Of a stretch of DNA of 64,000 nucleotides, positions 59,953-64,000 are shown in pieces. Made by a program: the position numbers and the translations under genes. Source of the DNA: Wolbachia endosymbiont of Armadillidium arcangelii (GTDB lineage Bacteria; Pseudomonadota; Alphaproteobacteria; Rickettsiales; Anaplasmataceae); the NCBI RefSeq assembly GCF_040207875.1, contig NZ_CP157942.1, forward strand, positions 496,001-560,000, read 5' to 3'. Each line of letters begins with the position of its first letter. Position 1 is the stretch's first letter. Under the pieces are notes generated by a model. It was not told the origin of the DNA and did no database searches. It saw only the letters and a program-made list of their open reading frames with translations.

Positions 59953-60341
59953 GTGTGGTTTGTGAGGCTTTTGTATCTTCTATTTTTGTTAGCATGTTTT
60001 TCTCTGTATTACCATGCGGGTCCTATATTCTCGCCTTGCCCAAAAGCTACAGTTTGTTTCTCACCTGAAGAAGACTGCGCTGTACCGATAATCAGCGAGA
60101 TAGACCAATCTAAAGAGTCTATCTTAGTTCAAGAATATACATTTACTCTTGGAACAGTTGCAAAATCTTTGATTAACGCAAAGAGCGTGGTGTTGATGTT
60201 AAAGTCGTCTTAGATAAATCACAACTCCACTCAAATATAGTGTTATAAGTGAACTGTTTTCAAATGGAATACCTATTTGGATCGATAATAAGCCAAAAAT
60301 CGCCCATAATAAGGTAATAGTTATTGATAATCAAAAGGAGA
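59953..60341 (+). pseudogene. phospholipase D-family protein, truncated and frameshifted
   Basis: It starts with a signal peptide (FVRLLYLLFLLACFSLYYH) from a GTG. The body has PIISEIDQSKESILVQEYTF and TLGTVAKSLINAK. One-base deletions near 60182 and 60230 break the frame. The HKD motif survives as IAHNKVIVIDNQK near 60300-60335. The gene is then cut by a group II intron on the opposite strand at about 60341. The rest is not in the window. Family members cut phosphodiester bonds in lipid or nucleic acid. Confidence 0.8.
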
Positions 60342-60390
60342 GTAGATCAGCAGAACTTCCCCACCAGTCTCTCGCAGAACTGTACGGAAA

Positions 60391-62789
60391 GTAGAGTGGG
60401 CAGCCAGCGAGTTACTTGTTAAGTACTTTTCCAACAACCCCTCTCCGAATCACGCATCCGTATCACGTGGCTCTCCAATAATCTAACGTTTTAAGGAGTC
60501 ACCATCATATTTTCCATATTGGATTTTCTTATGGCATTCATGACAAACAACAAGAGTCTTCCTCTGTCGTTCAATCATTCTCTTTTTCCATTTCGGTAGC
60601 TCAGTATTACGTTTACCTAGCAAATCAGCAAGTTTACGTACGTGATGTACTTCAATCTGCTCTTGTGATTTACATAATTCACAAGTTTGTGCCAATAGTC
60701 TTTGCTCTATTTCACTACGCTTATTCCATATTGGTATAAGGTTGTCACTTATGCTTACCCATTTATTCCATTTTAGTGGTACAGCACCAAAGTGTGTAAT
60801 TAATGGTATCTTTGATGATAAACGATCTACTCTGATTTGGATGACTTTTCGTTTTTCACCTTCATCGTTTTCAATCATCGCACCAAATTTTCTATAAATT
60901 TTCCTGCAAGTTGTTTTGTATTTAGATGCTAAAGTCTTTACTAATGATACTTCCATCACATACTTCAAATAACTTAGTGTGTGAAGGTTGTAGGCCATTT
61001 TGTAATATTGTACAATTCCTCGATATTCAGTTTGATACTGAGCAACAATACTGTAAGCTGTATCAAGTGTACGTTGAGGTAAATGTATAGGCTTTCCACA
61101 ACGCATATATTCAGAACACTTTTTCTGCTTTATATGATGTGGTACACGTAACCCAATACTACCGTTAATACATCGTTGTGTCCGATGATCATGTTTATCA
61201 TCTGCATGCAAGACGTGTATTTCATAACCCAAAAAATTGGCTTTGCTATCACATGCGTGTGTAATAAGCGTTTTATCTTCATTAAGCATAAGTTTGAGCT
61301 CCTCATTGAGGAATTTAGCAATCTCATTTTTAATTTGTTCAGCTTCATTTTTTGGTCCTGCAAACCCTACTAGAAAGCATACCTAACATACCAAAGACGT
61401 CGATAATTTGGATCGCAAGAATCCTTAGATGGCATACTCTGCACTAATTGACGCAGTTGTTTTGCTTGATCCCAGTTCCCTTGTTTTCTCATCATCGATA
61501 CTTGCATGGTTAACCTTAAATATTTTGGATTTGTCCTTCTTCGCTTACCTCGGTTATTTGCTGGTATTAGTATATGCTCCACATGTTTATCTAACCGATC
61601 GAGTAATATGTTACTCAGAATTGGACCAATAATAGAACCTTGTGGTACCCCACTATGACTCTTATTGTACTTCCAATTTTCCATATATCCTGCTTTTAAC
61701 AGTCGATTGATTAGCTGAATAAAACGGTTATCTTGGAAGCTTTCACTCAGTATTTTCAACAACATAGTATGATCAATTGAGTCATAACATGCACTGAGAT
61801 CTCCCTCTATAAACCATTTTGTACCTCTGCCTTTTTGCATTACTGCTCTTAATGCAGTGTGGCATCCACGCTTTGGTCGAAATCCATGTGAACATTCACT
61901 AAATTTAGGCTCATAGTAGGCTTCCAATATTAATCGGATTACTTCTTGAAGTAACTTATTTGACCATGTTGGCAATCCTAACGGCCTGCGTTTACCACTC
62001 TTCTTTAAAATATAGATACGTTTTACTGGTGTCCACCGATATCGCTCATAGCGTAGATCCTCTATGATTTTATCGATTTTCTCCAAAGACATACCATCAA
62101 CTGTTTCAGTTGTCACACCTTCTGTCATAGCACCTTTATTACAACAAAGTTTGCCATACGCTCGAAGGTAAAGATCACGCTGATAAAGTAGGCGATATAC
62201 GTTTTTAACCGGCAAATTTCTTTGTCCACGTTCACGTATAATGTTAAGTATTGTTTCAGCCTGCGTACCTCCCAATTTCAACATTCGATTATCTGTCACC
62301 CTTTGCCCTGTATGTGGCTTTCCCACACTCCCCGGTGATTCGTTACTTTCACGACTACTACGATGACTCCGTAACCATAGAACTCGCATTCCTTAGGTCA
62401 TCCCATGTTCCGTCACTAAGAACTGTTCTAGATCAACTTAGGTTTTCTATTCATCCTCTTAAATAAGTTCACTACTTATCGTTCTACAGCCAGAATGTCA
62501 CACAGACGAAAGTTTAATCTTTGCTTACTGTAGACATGGGGTTTTAAATGTGATACCCATGGATGTGAAGTTCCACCCCTGAAGATTGGAATTCAAGCAG
62601 TTTAGCTTTAACCATATTGATCAGGTGTTGCAAGCCGTTATCTTACACATCTTCAGATAACTCTCGCTTTACATACATGCTCTTGTCCTCCTTCCCTTTC
62701 GGGTTAAAGTTAGTTGTTCACCTCGAGGCCCTTTATTCTGAACCCCGCTTAGCTCCGCTAAGTATTTCTTAATGCGTACCACGGCGCAC
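60391..62789 (-). mobile_element. inner group II intron, nested in domain V of the outer intron
   Basis: On the minus strand it starts GTGCGCC at 62789 and ends CTCTAC at 60391 (AY), 2399 nt. A 400-nt structured leader precedes a broken RT/HNH ORF. Its own domain V (about 60445-60471, GAGCC...GATTC) is only 27 nt and has a C-A mismatch in the catalytic triad region, so it is probably splicing-defective. The protein's catalytic motif is also lost. The boundaries are supported by restoration of the outer domain V. Confidence 0.85.
60483..62389 (-). pseudogene. inner intron reverse transcriptase/maturase, catalytic site deleted
   Basis: The N-terminal piece (62389 to 61370) carries RT motifs LGLPTWSNKLLQEVIRLIL, SHGFRPKRGCHTALRAVM and GVPQGSIIGPILSNILL. 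It stops at WYVRYAF, exactly where YADD should be. About seven bases encoding the two catalytic Asp are missing near 61377. After the shift it continues FAGPKNEAEQIKNEIAKFL and MLNEDKTLITHA. The C-terminal piece holds the maturase region and an HNH domain with CELC, EVHHVRKLADL and CHECHKKI. The start may be internal at MLKLGGTQAE. Confidence 0.9.
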
Positions 62790-62816
62790 ACTCTCGGTTT
62801 ATACAGCTCCCGTTAT

Positions 62817-63030
62817 TCAGCCTTTTGATCTCAATCCTAGTGTCCAGTGATAGAAAATATTTGGAGACCTCTTTCTCACTTTTCCTAGAAATTGCTTTGC
62901 TAGCCTTCCATGATCCCGAAGTTTCTCATATTTTGTCCTGACCCATCTTACGAGGTATCTTTCTATATTTCTGAGAGATGTATACATCTCCGATTTATAA
63001 AACCTGCCATAGCCAGCCTCTGACTATTGG
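62817..63030 (-). pseudogene. outer intron RT C-terminal fragment
   Basis: The open frame reads AGYGRFYKSEMYTSLRNIER, YLVRWVRTKYEKLRDHGRLA and FLGKVRKRSPNIFYHWTLG, ending at 62817. This is the conserved C-terminal end of group II intron maturases (WVxRKYKRLR...LFxHW). Its sequence is unlike the inner intron's protein. The upstream part is missing at the IS boundary near 63030. It sits just before the domain V half, the normal order. Confidence 0.8.
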
Positions 63031-63033
63031 ATG

Positions 63034-64000
63034 GCTTTGTTGCATCGCTTATCGGATAGTGGGTAAAGCATAATAAATTCATGAAACTACCTCAAACTTA
63101 GCCGTGCCAATATCAGTAAATTTATTGAGCAAGTAGCATTTTATTAGCAATTCTTTTTCTCGATTTATCTCATTCTAAAACTAAACCCAAATATTTGCTT
63201 GAGAAAAATCCTTCAATATATGACCTTTTCCCATAAATTGCTTCCACTCTTTCACACCTTCTTTACCACATAATCTAATGGCGGCATTTCTCTCAGCCAT
63301 ATAATCCAATTTTGTATGTTCTGCTGCACAATTTTTCGGTAGAACTTTTGTCTTTATATCATATACAATTTATAAAGCTTGTGCCTATCGTATGCTCTAT
63401 AATGCTTTTATAGCGTGCTGAAATCAAGTCAGCAAGTACCGTAATGGTTGACCATTGCTATATTTTGCAGCAATAGCTTTTTTACTATTTATATTCAACA
63501 TTACATCTTACCTGTTTATAACTGCGATACTTTCCTATTTTCCTTACTGTAGCCAGGGGTGTTATTATAAATTTGTGCTGTCTATGGCAATTGCAATATC
63601 TTCCATATTGTTTTTATCAACTCTGCAATCATCGATCTTAATATTGAGTTTTTTAAACCTTCTTGAAGCCTGCGAATAGCTATTTCCTACTTGCTGCAAA
63701 TATCCTTTTATAAACCCCACCGTTTGCCAATTCTAAAGAGACTAGCGACTATATGCACTAAAATCACAACTTTATCACTATAAATATAATTGCCACCTCG
63801 CATTTTGGGGCTATTTTCGTACCAATTTTCCATTAATAAAATGAAAAATATTTCCTCTTTCTTGCAGAAATCTGTTATATTCATGGCAGTTACTGATCTT
63901 CATTTTAGTTGGCATATTTTTCTTTCGTAGGTTAAATGCCTGTTTTATAGTGAATTTCGTCAGTAACTGCCAGTTCTTTTCTCTTGAGTGATGCAACAAA
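63034..64000 (-). mobile_element. insertion sequence with TTTGTTGCATC ends (runs to window edge)
   Basis: TTTGTTGCATC at 63036-63046 and GATGCAACAAA at 63990-64000 are perfect 11-bp inverted repeats; one or two bases may lie beyond the window. It is inserted in the outer group II intron's RT gene. The size of about 965 bp and the gene content fit an IS5/IS4-type element of the kind common in Rickettsiales. Confidence 0.75.
63079..63915 (-). pseudogene. DDE transposase of the IS, heavily decayed
   Basis: From the ATG at 63915 it reads MPTKMKISNCHEYNRFLQER and GNIFHFINGKL. Then frames change through NSPKMRGGNYIYSDKVVIL, RRFKKLNIKIDDCRVDKNN and EDIAIAIDSTN with the first catalytic Asp. The last part has KRSYIEGFFS with the Glu region, ending at 63079. 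Stops and shifts occur about every 50-100 bp. IS5-like by wording; exact group uncertain. Confidence 0.7.

Larger units (their letters stand above)
60342..63030 (-). mobile_element. outer group II intron, 5'-truncated, containing a second intron
   Basis: The 3' end is at 60342 (ends CTAC, so AY). The domain V 3' half TTTCCGTACAGTTC (60377-60390) and its 5' half GAGCTGTATAAACCGAGAGT (62790-62809) are separated by the inner intron. Joined, they are exactly 34 nt, the canonical length, with AGC/GTT pairing at the base and a GAGA loop. The outer RT C-terminus lies at 62817-63030. The rest of the 5' part is lost at an IS insertion. It is inserted in the antisense direction in a phospholipase D gene. 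Confidence 0.85.

Noticed and set aside
62790..63030. Region first read as plain intron leader of the inner intron
   Set aside because: An open frame with maturase C-terminal wording and a half domain V showed that it belongs to a second, outer intron.
1..64000. CRISPR array or cas genes
   Set aside because: No regularly spaced short repeats and no Cas-like proteins were seen on reading; the repeats present are IS- or palindrome-derived.
1..64000. Cytoplasmic incompatibility (cif) genes or other known toxin pairs
   Set aside because: No deubiquitinase, nuclease or cif-like pair was recognised; the only nuclease-like gene (DUF1016) is broken.

Overview
The window is AT-rich alphaproteobacterial DNA that reads as the chromosome of a Wolbachia endosymbiont (Rickettsiales, Anaplasmataceae). 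The evidence is the set of proteins (short TatB, large NAD-glutamate dehydrogenase, ChpT-like, PleD, TolA-like and BamE proteins), scattered single genes instead of classical operons, ankyrin proteins, phage and GTA relics, and very many decayed insertion sequences and group II introns. Species assignment is inference from protein recognition; no database search was run.

Layout. 1-11.5 kb is a graveyard of mobile DNA: part of an IS110-type element, an IS256 relic, a broken DUF1016 gene, a phage-type PAAR gene with a complete group II intron in front of its start codon, then a short housekeeping island (rpmJ, ppdR, ccmC), then two decayed and one intact IS110 elements. 11.9-17.9 kb holds purQ, pstA, rplS, trmD, purC, purM and a frameshifted chpT-like gene. 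17.9-20.5 kb is a stack of IS5, IS256 and IS481 relics plus one complete IS5 element with a clean CTAG target duplication. 20.7-33.2 kb holds dnaB, tRNA-Leu(CAA), an RDD protein, a large lipase/coiled-coil/membrane protein, pyrC, rnd, coaE, a nitronate monooxygenase-like gene, a broken membrane gene with a perfect sigma70 promoter, and metG. 33.2-34.9 kb is an IS3 relic abutting a group II intron 5' fragment. 35-59.9 kb is mostly housekeeping: a PAS protein, secA, an ankyrin protein, nrdB, bamE, a tolA-like gene, recO, pleD, tatB, NAD-gdh, clpB, ccmA, a GTA-type tail protein, a DsbA-like oxidoreductase, a secreted DUF3857/transglutaminase protein and ubiD. 60-64 kb is a nested structure: a phospholipase D gene cut by a group II intron, whose domain V is split by a second group II intron and whose ORF is split by an IS.

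How genes relate. purQ, purC and purM belong to de novo purine synthesis, pyrC to pyrimidine synthesis; ccmA and ccmC serve cytochrome c maturation; secA, tatB, bamE and the tolA-like gene serve the envelope; pleD (c-di-GMP) and the chpT-like gene suggest a reduced signalling network. Candidate host-facing proteins are the lipase/coiled-coil protein, the ankyrin protein and a protein carrying adjacent PPxY and PSAP motifs.

Most striking observations: (1) a nested group II intron (twintron) whose domain V halves rejoin to exactly 34 nt; (2) structured leaders of IS110 elements that could encode bridge RNAs; (3) the lipase/coiled-coil/hairpin protein; (4) the late-domain-like motifs; (5) two genes broken exactly at poly-A tracts, possible transcriptional slippage.
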